From positions 1,240,001-1,304,000 of the forward strand of contig OZ244046.1 in assembly GCA_965215055.1 (NCBI GenBank): DNA of 64,000 bases, in the 5' to 3' direction. Made by a program: the position numbers and the translations under genes. The notes beneath the pieces were generated by a model, which saw only the letters and a list, made by a program, of their open reading frames with translations, did no database searches and was not told where the DNA came from. Each line of letters begins with the position of its first letter. Position 1 is the stretch's first letter. Of this stretch, positions 17,944 through 26,174 are shown piece by piece. The stretch is from G965215055 sp965215055. GTDB lineage: Bacteria > Pseudomonadota > Gammaproteobacteria > UBA4575.

Positions 17944-17960
17944 TCTGCCAAGCAGGCAGA
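17944..17960. repeat. Inverted repeat after ctpA
   Basis: TCTGCC and GGCAGA are perfect complements separated by a five-base loop, 36 bases after the ctpA stop codon. No run of T follows on either strand, so it is not a standard intrinsic terminator. It could slow transcription before the small gene at 17983 or protect the ctpA message end. Confidence 0.35.
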
Positions 17961-17982
17961 AATTAAATGCTAGTGCTTGTGG

Positions 17983-18174
17983 ATGAAAGAAGAAGTTACA
18001 ATTGAATACTGCAATCATTGCGGAAGAGTTGTTTCTTATGGCTCTGGACTCTATGTTAATCGAGTACCGGATTTTAATGACGTAACGACAAGAGTCGATA
18101 ACGGATTGCAGTTCCCATTGGGAGATTTCGTGTGTGGAGAATGTGATGGGAAGAATAGTGATGTCGAATATTGA
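17983..18174 (+). CDS. Small CxxC/CxxC zinc-ribbon-like protein
   Basis: A 63-residue protein I do not recognise. Two Cys pairs, C10-N-H-C13 and C51-G-E-C54, are spaced as in a zinc ribbon, with a short beta-rich middle (residues 15-48) and an acidic tail. No signal peptide or membrane segment is present. ATG 17983 is chosen over an in-frame TTG six bases upstream; no clear ribosome binding site precedes it. It is convergent with nadC, whose stop lies 11 bases away. The paired cysteines make a chance reading frame less likely, but the function is unknown. Confidence 0.6.
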   Translation: MKEEVTIEYCNHCGRVVSYGSGLYVNRVPDFNDVTTRVDNGLQFPLGDFVCGECDGKNSDVEY

Positions 18175-18185
18175 TAACGTTGATA

Positions 18186-19034
18186 TCACTCCAGTCTCAT
18201 CGAGAAATCTACGGCCTGTATGTTTTTGGTGATCGCGCCTATCGAAATAAAATGTACGCCTGTTTTGGCAGTTTCACGTATATTTTCCAGTGTGATATTG
18301 CCGGAGGTCTCCAGTTTTTTTCTGTTGTTGTTCATATCTACCGCGGCTTGTAGTTCTGACAGCGAGAAGTTATCCACCAGGATGGTATCTACCTCCGTTG
18401 ACAAGGCCTCTTCAAGTTGCTGACTCGATTCTACTTCAACTTCCAGTTTCAGCGCAGGATATTTTTGCTTTGCCAGGGCAACAGCCTTGGTGACCGAGCC
18501 CGCTACCGCGATATGGTTTTCCTTGATTAGGACTACGTCGTACAGGCCCATGCGATGATTCATGCCGCCACCGCATGACACGGCATATTTTTGCGCATAG
18601 CGCATCCCAGGAAGTGTTTTGCGCGTATCCAGAATTTGAGCGGCTGTGCCTGCTATTTGGTCCACGTACGTGCGAGTGAGCGTTGCTGTCGCCGATAAGG
18701 TTTGCAGGAAATTCAATGCGGTTCGTTCTCCATTAAGCAGTGCCTGTGCCACGCCTTGCAAGGTACAAACGGTTGCATCTTTTGCTACTGTATCGCCGTC
18801 TTGCAGCAGCCAGTTGATCTCTACCTTTGTGTCAAGTTGATAGAAGGTTTCATTAAACCAGTCTTGACCACATAAAACCGCCTGTTCACGGCATATCACC
18901 TTTGCTTTAGCGGTTTGATTGGAACTGAACAGCGCGGTAGTTACATCACCGTCACCGATGTCTTCTTGAAGGGCAACGCGTACCGCACGTTCAATGGCTT
19001 GCAAGGCGTCTTTGCCATGAGGTTTTGCATTCAT
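18186..19034 (-). CDS. nadC: Nicotinate-nucleotide pyrophosphorylase (quinolinate phosphoribosyltransferase)
   Basis: A 282-residue enzyme that converts quinolinate and PRPP to nicotinate mononucleotide in NAD synthesis. Family marks are LQEDIGDGDVTTALF near the start, the TRKTLPGMR loop, GGGMNHRMGLYD with basic substrate contacts, and VEVESSQQLEEAL. Length is normal. The start lies 27 bases downstream of the symporter stop, so it may be co-transcribed with that gene. Confidence 0.96.
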   Translation of the reverse strand: MNAKPHGKDALQAIERAVRVALQEDIGDGDVTTALFSSNQTAKAKVICREQAVLCGQDWFNETFYQLDTKVEINWLLQDGDTVAKDATVCTLQGVAQALLNGERTALNFLQTLSATATLTRTYVDQIAGTAAQILDTRKTLPGMRYAQKYAVSCGGGMNHRMGLYDVVLIKENHIAVAGSVTKAVALAKQKYPALKLEVEVESSQQLEEALSTEVDTILVDNFSLSELQAAVDMNNNRKKLETSGNITLENIRETAKTGVHFISIGAITKNIQAVDFSMRLE

Positions 19035-19061
19035 TCCTCGGTTTCAAGCGGATAAGGTACG

Positions 19062-20399
19062 TTACTGTTGTCTGTTTAGATATTCTCTGGTGACTTTGAA
19101 GATCACTGGACTCAATAGTGCGAGGGCGATCAGGTTCGGCACGGCCATGAACCCGTTCATCACGTCTGCAAGCAGCCAGACAAGGTCGAGCTTGATCAGT
19201 GCACCCGCCAGAATCGCGACAACCCATAATATTCTGTATGGAGTAATCGCCGCCACGCCAAAAATAAATTCCGCGCAACGTTCCCCGTAATAGCTCCAGC
19301 CCAACATGGTAGTGAAGGCAAACACTACCAACCCAAATGTTATGATGTAGTTTCCTCCACTCAGACCCTCACCGTAAGCCAGTGAGGAAAGTGCCGCGCC
19401 AGTTTCACCGCTGGTCCATGCGCCGGTTAATAAAATTACCAGTGCAGTCATGGTACAAATGATGATCGTATCAATAAAGGTTCCCAGCATTCCAATCATG
19501 CCTTGGCGTACGGGATCATTCGTCTGTGCGGCCGCGTGCGCGATTGGTGCGCTACCTAATCCCGATTCATTTGAAAATACCCCGCGCGCGACGCCGAAGC
19601 GGATGGCGGCCCAAACAGCCGCACCGGCAAAGCCGCCCGTTGCTGCAGTACTGCTGAAGGCGCTTGTGAATATCAGGCTGATGGCACCACCAATTTGACT
19701 AAAGTTTGCAAGAATTACGATCAGTGAACCGACCACGTAGGCAATGGCCATAATGGGTACCAGTTTGCCGGCAACCTCCCCAATTCGTTTAATACCGCCC
19801 AGAATGACCAAGCCTACGAGTACTGCAAGTACGATGCCTGTCACCAGGGGATGGACATCGAAATTTGACCGTAGCGCGTCAGTTACGGAATTTGACTGTA
19901 CCATGTTGCCTATGCCAAATGCTGCTATGGTTCCAAACAGCGCAAATAAGAAACCCAGCCATTTCCAGTTGTCACCAAGACCGTTTTTGATGTAGTACAT
20001 GGGACCGCCTACCCGCTTGCCACGCGCGTCGGTTTCCCGATATTTCACCGCCAGCACTGCCTCACCATACTTTGTCGCCATGCCGAACAAGGCTGTTATC
20101 CACATCCAGAACACCGCACCTGGTCCGCCCAGGAAAATCGCCGTAGCAACGCCTGCAATATTACCGGTGCCTATGGTTGCCGACAGTGCGGTCATCAACG
20201 CTTGAAAAGGACTGATTTCTCCCTGTTCTCTATCGGCCTGACCAGATAAGAGCAGCTTGAATCCATGGCCAATTTTTTGCCATGGCATGAGCTTTAACCC
20301 AATGGTGAGATAAACACCTACACCAAGGAGCAAAGTCAGCATGACGGGGCCCCAAATAAAACCGCTTAGTCGATTCAAAAACTCAGTCAGTATTTCCAT
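19062..20399 (-). CDS. Sodium:alanine/glycine symporter (AgcS family)
   Basis: A 445-residue inner-membrane protein with about ten hydrophobic segments. The AgcS signatures GTGNIAGVATAIFLGGPGAVFWMW (cited in part), MYYIKNGLG and FSNESGLGSAPIAHAAA are visible. It would import alanine or glycine with sodium. A strong ribosome binding site (GAGGGG) stands 5 bases before the ATG. nadC follows; no functional link is obvious. The upstream region shows no glycine-riboswitch core, but it does contain a perfect 6-base-pair inverted repeat at 20517-20535. Confidence 0.93.
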   Translation of the reverse strand: MEILTEFLNRLSGFIWGPVMLTLLLGVGVYLTIGLKLMPWQKIGHGFKLLLSGQADREQGEISPFQALMTALSATIGTGNIAGVATAIFLGGPGAVFWMWITALFGMATKYGEAVLAVKYRETDARGKRVGGPMYYIKNGLGDNWKWLGFLFALFGTIAAFGIGNMVQSNSVTDALRSNFDVHPLVTGIVLAVLVGLVILGGIKRIGEVAGKLVPIMAIAYVVGSLIVILANFSQIGGAISLIFTSAFSSTAATGGFAGAAVWAAIRFGVARGVFSNESGLGSAPIAHAAAQTNDPVRQGMIGMLGTFIDTIIICTMTALVILLTGAWTSGETGAALSSLAYGEGLSGGNYIITFGLVVFAFTTMLGWSYYGERCAEFIFGVAAITPYRILWVVAILAGALIKLDLVWLLADVMNGFMAVPNLIALALLSPVIFKVTREYLNRQQ

Positions 20400-20516
20400 T
20401 GGTACCCCTCAAAAAATTATTTGAACGCAATGAATGTCAGGTTTGTAAGAGAAACGCTTGCTCTTGTTTCAAGATGAGATGACTGATAGGAGTTATTTAT
20501 TGTAAATACAGCCCGA

Positions 20517-20535
20517 CCGTCTTTCAATTAGACGG
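20517..20535. repeat. Inverted repeat between the symporter gene and egtD
   Basis: CCGTCT, a seven-base AT-rich loop and AGACGG form a perfect palindrome in the 177-base divergent spacer. It lies about 118 bases upstream of the symporter and 41 bases upstream of egtD. It lacks a T run on both sides, so it may be an operator or a leader hairpin rather than a terminator. Confidence 0.35.
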
Positions 20536-20576
20536 CATCAAGCAGTAATGCTATTCTGAAATAAAAGGAATAGCGA

Positions 20577-21590
20577 ATGTTTTCTGCTGCATCCTCTCCC
20601 AATTTACACTCGCCTGACAATCGATTTCATATACAGCAATTATCCTCCCAGAGTTCAATTCAGACACTGGAGCAGGATGTTCGCGCTGGCCTGTTGACTG
20701 CGCCACGCAGCCTGCCGCCCAAGTATTTTTATGATGATGAAGGCTCAAGGCTTTTCAATGCTATCTGTGAGACCGAGGAATACTATCCCGCACGCACTGA
20801 ATTCGCGTTACTTACACGACATGCAGAAGAAATCATTGAAATTGCACAACCGCAAACGTGTATTGAGCTTGGGGCAGGTGCCTCGACGAAAACGGAAATC
20901 CTGTTATCTGGTTTGAGTACAAATGCCGGATTACATACCTACGTCACTATTGACGTGTGCCGTGAGATTCTTGTCGAGTCTGCATACCGCCTGTTAAAGA
21001 CGTATCCGAATCTGCGGATCCGCTCCGTAGTAGGCGACTATCTGCCGGCCATTCATGCGCTTCCTGCATTGGATGGGCCTGTGCTGTATATTTTCATCGG
21101 CAGTTCCATCGGCAACTTTACCGAACAGGAAGCGATTGCGTTACTGGCCGAAGTTGCGCAAAGAATGGGTCCCGATGACCACTTTTTGGTAGGTTTTGAC
21201 CGCGTTAAAGACAGGCATATCCTCGAAAAAGCCTACAATGATCTTGCAGGGATTACCTCGAAGTTCAATCTGAACGTATTAAAAGTGCTGAACAATAAAT
21301 TACACACTGATTTCAACCTTGAGCAATTTTATCACCAGGCAATTTATAACGAAAAAGATGAGCAAATTGAAATGTACCTTGTCTCGAAGCAGCCGCAAAC
21401 CGTTTGTTTTTCAGCCTTGAATAAAACTATTTACCTACAGAAAAATGAAAGAATACTTACTGAAATCAGCTGTAAGTATACCAAATCATCTATACGGCAG
21501 CTGCTTGCCAACAGCGGGCTGGTGGAACAGGCACATTTTGAACCGGCCAACGAGTATTTCTCGCTTATTTTGGCCAAACGGACGCATTGA
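20577..21590 (+). CDS. egtD: L-histidine N-alpha-methyltransferase (EgtD family)
   Basis: A 337-residue SAM-dependent methyltransferase of the DUF2260/EgtD family, which trimethylates histidine to hercynine, the first step to ergothioneine. The family's opening signature PPKYFYDDEGSRLF and FNAICETEEYYPARTE, the SAM site IELGAGASTKTEILL, and IFIGSSIGNFT are present. Length is close to other EgtD proteins. The start has AAAGGA eight bases upstream. The usual partner, the sulfoxide synthase EgtB, is absent on both sides. Related methyltransferases with other substrates exist, so hercynine as product is inferred from family only. Confidence 0.88.
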   Translation: MFSAASSPNLHSPDNRFHIQQLSSQSSIQTLEQDVRAGLLTAPRSLPPKYFYDDEGSRLFNAICETEEYYPARTEFALLTRHAEEIIEIAQPQTCIELGAGASTKTEILLSGLSTNAGLHTYVTIDVCREILVESAYRLLKTYPNLRIRSVVGDYLPAIHALPALDGPVLYIFIGSSIGNFTEQEAIALLAEVAQRMGPDDHFLVGFDRVKDRHILEKAYNDLAGITSKFNLNVLKVLNNKLHTDFNLEQFYHQAIYNEKDEQIEMYLVSKQPQTVCFSALNKTIYLQKNERILTEISCKYTKSSIRQLLANSGLVEQAHFEPANEYFSLILAKRTH

Positions 21591-21635
21591 CTAATAATAG
21601 GATGAGATTCCGAATATGAACGCGAATGGGCGAGG

Positions 21636-22538
21636 CTATGACATCAAATTTTCCAGCAGGGCTTTTTGCGTATGCAGGCGGTTTTCAGCTGCGTCCCACG
21701 CTACGCTTTGCGTACCGTTCAGCACGCCATCGGTAACCTCTTCGTCGCGATGCGCCGGCAGGCAGTGCATGAACAAGGCATCTTTGTCAGCGTGAGCCAG
21801 CAGCGATTCATTTACCTGATAGGGCCTGAAGACTTTTTCTCTTTCATGTCGTTCTTGCTCCCGGCCCATGCTGGCCCAAACGTCCGTAACGACCAAGTCG
21901 GCGTTGTGAACGGCTGCTTTCGGATCGTGCAATAATGAAACCCTGTCTTTTGCCTGGGCCACGATGTCTTCATGCGGACTGTATTGCCGGGGACAGGCGA
22001 CGTTCAGGTGGAAACTGAACTGCCGCGCGGCGTTGATATAGGAATGACACATGTTGTTGCCGTCTCCAATCCAGGCCACCGTAGCACCTTTGATTTCACC
22101 TCGATGTTCACGCCAAGTTTGAATATCTGCCAGCAATTGACAGGGGTGATATAAATCCGTCAATCCATTGATCACCGGTACGGAAGAATTGGCAGCAAAG
22201 GTTTCCAGGCTCGCGTGATCAAAGGTTCTTATCATCACGGCATCAACCATGCGCGACAGCACGCGGGCACTGTCTTCAATGGGCTCGCCGCGTCCGAGCT
22301 GCGTGTCACGCGGAGACAGAAAAATTGCGTGTCCACCCAGTTGAACCATGCCGGTTTCAAAAGATACCCGCGTGCGAGTGGAGGATTTATCAAAGATCAT
22401 TGCCAGCGTTTTATTTTGCAGAGGGGTATAAAGCTCGCCTTGCTGTAAACGCTTTTTCAATTCGATCGCATGCGCCAGCAATTCTTCAAGTTCAGCAGGA
22501 GTGAAATCAAGCAGGGTCAGAAAATGGCGAACACTCAT
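21636..22538 (-). CDS. argF: Ornithine carbamoyltransferase (anabolic)
   Basis: A 300-residue enzyme making citrulline from ornithine and carbamoyl phosphate. The carbamoyl-phosphate loop KSSTRTRVSFE, the HPCQ motif and the ornithine-binding HCLPAHRDEEV are intact. The frame stays open further upstream, but the family starts at MSVRHFL, and this ATG follows the argD stop by four bases, so 22538 is given. It forms an arginine operon with argD; argG lies on the other strand 6.5 kb away. Confidence 0.97.
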   Translation of the reverse strand: MSVRHFLTLLDFTPAELEELLAHAIELKKRLQQGELYTPLQNKTLAMIFDKSSTRTRVSFETGMVQLGGHAIFLSPRDTQLGRGEPIEDSARVLSRMVDAVMIRTFDHASLETFAANSSVPVINGLTDLYHPCQLLADIQTWREHRGEIKGATVAWIGDGNNMCHSYINAARQFSFHLNVACPRQYSPHEDIVAQAKDRVSLLHDPKAAVHNADLVVTDVWASMGREQERHEREKVFRPYQVNESLLAHADKDALFMHCLPAHRDEEVTDGVLNGTQSVAWDAAENRLHTQKALLENLMS

Positions 22539-22542
22539 TTGA

Positions 22543-23739
22543 CTACCCGTGCAATGCTGTGAACTCATGTACGCTATCGACAATGGTATTTACGATAGTG
22601 TCTGCATGTTCCATTTCTATTATCAACGGTGGCAGCAGTCGTATCACGAAGTCGGCAGTTACATTGATCAGAAGTCCATGTTTCAGACATATATCTACCA
22701 TCTGGTTGCATGGAAGAGTAAACTCTATGCCGATCATCAGCCCCTTGCCGCGTATTTCCTTGACGTGTTTGCAGTCGGAAAGCCGCGTGTGCAAATTTTT
22801 CATTATCCATGTACCAAGATGAGCAGCATGTTCACGTAAATTTTGTGTCTCGATCGTTTCGAGCGTCGCCAAAGCAGCGCGACAGGCAAGTGGATTACCG
22901 CCAAAAGTGGAGCCGTGTGACCCAAGTGTAAATAATTCCGCTACATGTCTTTTTGCCAAGCATACGCCCATGGGGACGCCATTTGCCAAGCCTTTGGCCG
23001 TTACTACGACGTCGGGCTGGATGTTTTCATGCTGAAAACAGAACCACTTTCCGGTTCGACCATTGCCGGTCTGCACTTCATCCAGCATCAGCAGGACTTC
23101 ATGTCTGTCGCATAGCTCGCGCAGCTTCAATAGATATCCCTGTGCGGGGACATTGACTCCGGCTTCGCCCTGGATAGGCTCAACCAGCATGGCGGCAATA
23201 TTTGAATTTTTAGTCAATATCGATTTTACGGCATCAATGTCGTTATATGGGGCACGTATGAAACCGGATACAAGCGGTTCAAATCCGGTGTGCGCATTGC
23301 GATTTCCCGTTGCAGTGAGCGTTGCCATGGTGCGTCCATGAAAGCCGTTTTTCATTACGATGATTGCGGGTGTGTCTATGTCTTTGTGATGTCCGTACAG
23401 TTTTGCCAGTTTAATCGCCGCTTCATTTGCTTCGGCACCGGAATTACAAAAGAAGGCAGCTTCCATTTCTGATAGCTGGCAAAGTTTTTCGCCGAGTTTC
23501 TCCTGTAGTGTTATTTGATACAGGTTGGAAGTGTGCGTAAGCTTGGTTGCCTGATCAGTAATGGCGCGGGTAACGGCCGGATGGGAGTGACCCAACCCAC
23601 ACACGGCAATACCTGACAGGGCGTCAAGGTATCGCTCTTCTTTTTTCAAATCGGTGTATAACCATACGCCTTCGCCGCGAACAAAAGCAATCGGCTTACG
23701 CGCGTACGTATTCATTAGATGACCGTCACAATGAGCCAT
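22543..23739 (-). CDS. argD: Acetylornithine aminotransferase
   Basis: A 398-residue PLP-dependent class III aminotransferase for the fourth step of arginine synthesis; it can also serve in lysine synthesis as succinyl-diaminopimelate aminotransferase. FCNSGAEANEAAIKLA, LMLDEVQTGNGRTG and the PLP lysine in TAKGLANGVPMG are visible. It is directly upstream of argF with a 4-base gap. The first eight residues precede the usual family start, so a downstream ATG (MNTYARKPIAF) is possible. Confidence 0.95.
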   Translation of the reverse strand: MAHCDGHLMNTYARKPIAFVRGEGVWLYTDLKKEERYLDALSGIAVCGLGHSHPAVTRAITDQATKLTHTSNLYQITLQEKLGEKLCQLSEMEAAFFCNSGAEANEAAIKLAKLYGHHKDIDTPAIIVMKNGFHGRTMATLTATGNRNAHTGFEPLVSGFIRAPYNDIDAVKSILTKNSNIAAMLVEPIQGEAGVNVPAQGYLLKLRELCDRHEVLLMLDEVQTGNGRTGKWFCFQHENIQPDVVVTAKGLANGVPMGVCLAKRHVAELFTLGSHGSTFGGNPLACRAALATLETIETQNLREHAAHLGTWIMKNLHTRLSDCKHVKEIRGKGLMIGIEFTLPCNQMVDICLKHGLLINVTADFVIRLLPPLIIEMEHADTIVNTIVDSVHEFTALHG

Positions 23740-23793
23740 AATTCGTATATCAGAACACCAGTATCAAAAGTGCCAAAGTTTATTAACTTGTAC

Positions 23794-23823
23794 AAATAAA
23801 AACGGCAGCATCAAAAGCTGCCG
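23794..23823 (-). terminator. Rho-independent terminator of the Urate_ox_N gene
   Basis: Read on the minus strand, CGGCAGC and GCTGCCG form a perfect 7-base-pair stem with a seven-base loop (23803-23823), followed directly by TTTTTATTT. It lies about 70 bases downstream of the stop codon at 23894 and upstream of argD, so it separates the two transcripts. Confidence 0.88.
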
Positions 23824-23893
23824 AAATCGGGATTATACTGAAAAACTGGCAAACCCGATCGGTTTACCGGTTGTAGCAGGGTTACCGTCTACT

Positions 23894-24490
23894 TCAGATA
23901 AACATACCATTATGTCCATGCGCAACCATGCACGCCAACATGGGAATGGAAAGAAAGGTATTGGTGCGCGAAGCCATGAGAGCGACTTTTTTGGCTTTGG
24001 CTTTTTCGTCGTCACTTGCCCCCACCATGCCCAGCACCTTTTTCTGATTGGGCCAGATTAATACCCAGACGTTAAACAGCATGATAGTGCCCAACCATGC
24101 GCCTACGCCAATTGCCGTTACGCCTTCTGTCGCGAAAAAGAGTTTAACAAAGCCGCCGCCTACGCCGCCTAGATACTCCAATGCCCATGCTCCCGTCAGC
24201 CATGTAGCGACTGCGCCCCAGCGAAACCAGACGAGAGCGCGTGGAGCAACATACTTGCCAATTGCCGCAGGACCGGGCCCGTTGCTGTCTGCTGCCGCCT
24301 CATTCATCGCCGGAACCTGCACGAAGTTAAAGTAGTACAGCAAACCGATCCAGGTAATGCCGGCAAGGACGTGCAGCCACACTGCAAGCGAAAACGTATT
24401 CCAACCATCTGGAAAAGCAAGCGCAATTAAAATCGCAACGATTACGCCGATTATGATCGTGCCGGGAATGGAATTTAGTGGATTGTTCAT
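23894..24490 (-). CDS. Stand-alone urate oxidase N-terminal-type membrane protein (PuuD-like)
   Basis: A 198-residue inner-membrane protein with about four hydrophobic helices (roughly 11-27, 34-55, 88-107, 122-147) plus a hydrophobic C-terminal segment. The sequence around WLHVLAGITWIGLLYYFNFV matches the membrane domain of PuuD urate hydroxylases (Urate_ox_N). His40 and the His191/His193 pair near the C terminus are candidate heme ligands. The cytochrome c domain of full PuuD is missing, as in many short homologues of unknown function. AAGGA lies eight bases before the ATG. It has its own terminator and is divergent from hyuB. The substrate is not known; urate oxidation should not be assumed. 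Confidence 0.8.
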   Translation of the reverse strand: MNNPLNSIPGTIIIGVIVAILIALAFPDGWNTFSLAVWLHVLAGITWIGLLYYFNFVQVPAMNEAAADSNGPGPAAIGKYVAPRALVWFRWGAVATWLTGAWALEYLGGVGGGFVKLFFATEGVTAIGVGAWLGTIMLFNVWVLIWPNQKKVLGMVGASDDEKAKAKKVALMASRTNTFLSIPMLACMVAHGHNGMFI

Positions 24491-24574
24491 AGGATAGTCC
24501 TTTTCGTGCCTGTAACAGTTTATTGTTTAGTCTATCATCTTAGATTGTCATTTTAGCGTATTCTTAATTTGGTA

Positions 24575-24596
24575 AATTATAACGAGTAATTATAAC
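24575..24596. repeat. Direct repeat in the divergent hyuB promoter region
   Basis: AATTATAAC occurs twice with a four-base spacer, giving a 13-base period, 38 bases before the hyuB GTG and 85 bases from the Urate_ox_N start. It could be an operator or simply overlapping AT-rich -10 elements. Confidence 0.35.
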
Positions 24597-24633
24597 CGGC
24601 GTACCTGATAAATCTAATATTTACTATTAACCC

Positions 24634-26169
24634 GTGAATCCTGTCGAATTAAGCATATTTGCGCGCAAAATAGATGCCTTTTGTGAGGAAATGGGCGCGC
24701 AGTTGCAACTGGCATCTTTTTCTCCAAACATCAGGGATAGACTCGATTTTTCATGCGCCGTGTTTGACGCGCAAGGTGACCTGTGCGCGCAGGCGGCTCA
24801 TATTCCGGTGCACCTGGGGAGTATGGCTTTTGCGATGCGGCAGATTGTCAAGGAAACAAACTGGGCAGTTGAAGATTTTGTAGTGCTGAATGATCCTTAT
24901 CTCGGTGGTACCCATTTACCGGATGTGACGGTGATAGGCCCGGTATTTGTAAGAAATGAGTTGTTGGCTTTTGTCGCCAATCGCGCACATCATGCCGATA
25001 TCGGCGCAACGACGCCGGGTTCGATGCCGATTTCAAACAGTCTGACTCAGGAAGGCATAGTAATCTTTCCGACACACATCGGCAGCGGTGCTGAAGCTGA
25101 CCAGGAAAAGATCAAGAACCTGTTCAAAGGTGCTCGAAATCCGCGTGATACATTGGGTGATATGGCGGCCCAGTGCAGCGCCAACAAGTTGGGAATCCGG
25201 CGATTGCAGGAGTTGATTAAAACACTGGGCAAGAAGAAGTTCATCCAATCTTTACGTGAACTTAATCAATATGGAGAGCGCATCGCCCGTTCAACTATTG
25301 GCAGGATTCCGGATGGTGAATATTTGTTTACAGATTACATGGAAGACGATGGACAGGGGAGTCGGGATCTTCCAATACGTGTTTCCTTGCGGGTAGCAGG
25401 GGAAGCTGTCACGGCGGATTTCGCAGGCACTGCCGGTCAGGCTGCGGGCAATATCAATTGCCCTCTTTCCGTTACCGCGGCAGCAGTGTTTTACGTGTTT
25501 CGCTGTTTGATGCCTGAGGAGACACCCGCCTGCGCCGGAAGTTTTCTGCCAATCAAGCTAGTTGTGCCTAAAGCTTCATTATTACATGCAGATCGTCCGG
25601 CGGCAGTGGCCGCAGGTAACGTAGAGACCAGCTCGCGCATCGTGGATGTAGTGCTGGGTGCTCTGAGCCAGGCACTGCCGGATGAAATTCCTGCTTGCAG
25701 TCAAGGCACTATGAATAATCTTGCCTTGGGCAGTTCCGCTGCCAAGGCATGGGCGTACTATGAAACGATAGCCGGCGGCATGGGTGCTTCAGGGCGCGCA
25801 CCAGGTCTGTCCGCTGTGCAGTCTCATATGACTAATACTCAAAACACTCCTGTTGAGGTCTTGGAAATGAATTACCCGCTGCGAGTCAATCGCTATGCCA
25901 TTCGCAGAGGCTCCGGAGGAGGAGGCAGACATGAAGGTGGTGATGGCTTGATTCGCGAGTTTGAATTTTTGGACGATGCCATCTTTACAATTCTGTCTGA
26001 ACGGCGGCAACGTCCTCCCTGGGGGTTGATGGGAGGTAGTGACGGTCAAGTTGGCGTAAATCTTCTGAATGGTAAACCCTTGGCTGCCAAAGTACAGTGT
26101 CATGTCACCAAGGGAGATCATCTACGGATTGAAACCCCTGGGGGAGGTGGCTGGAGCAGCCCTGCCTGA
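24634..26169 (+). CDS. hyuB: Hydantoinase B / oxoprolinase family protein (HyuB)
   Basis: A 511-residue protein of the HyuB family, the B subunit of N-methylhydantoinases, 5-oxoprolinases and acetophenone carboxylases, which hydrolyse or carboxylate with ATP supplied by an A subunit. The metal-site region NDPYLGGTHLPDVT, AHHADIGATTPGSMP, GNVETSSR and the end motif IETPGGGGW are present, so it looks intact. No hyuA lies beside it. The start is GTG with no visible ribosome binding site. Its stop lies 5 bases before the amidotransferase gene, so the two are almost certainly co-transcribed. The substrate cannot be read from the sequence; hydantoins, 5-oxoproline and related cyclic amides are candidates. 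Confidence 0.88.
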   Translation: MNPVELSIFARKIDAFCEEMGAQLQLASFSPNIRDRLDFSCAVFDAQGDLCAQAAHIPVHLGSMAFAMRQIVKETNWAVEDFVVLNDPYLGGTHLPDVTVIGPVFVRNELLAFVANRAHHADIGATTPGSMPISNSLTQEGIVIFPTHIGSGAEADQEKIKNLFKGARNPRDTLGDMAAQCSANKLGIRRLQELIKTLGKKKFIQSLRELNQYGERIARSTIGRIPDGEYLFTDYMEDDGQGSRDLPIRVSLRVAGEAVTADFAGTAGQAAGNINCPLSVTAAAVFYVFRCLMPEETPACAGSFLPIKLVVPKASLLHADRPAAVAAGNVETSSRIVDVVLGALSQALPDEIPACSQGTMNNLALGSSAAKAWAYYETIAGGMGASGRAPGLSAVQSHMTNTQNTPVEVLEMNYPLRVNRYAIRRGSGGGGRHEGGDGLIREFEFLDDAIFTILSERRQRPPWGLMGGSDGQVGVNLLNGKPLAAKVQCHVTKGDHLRIETPGGGGWSSPA

Positions 26170-26174
26170 CCACA

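Noticed and set aside
20400..20576. Possible glycine riboswitch upstream of the alanine/glycine symporter
   Set aside because: The conserved tandem aptamer cores are not visible; only a short palindrome is present.
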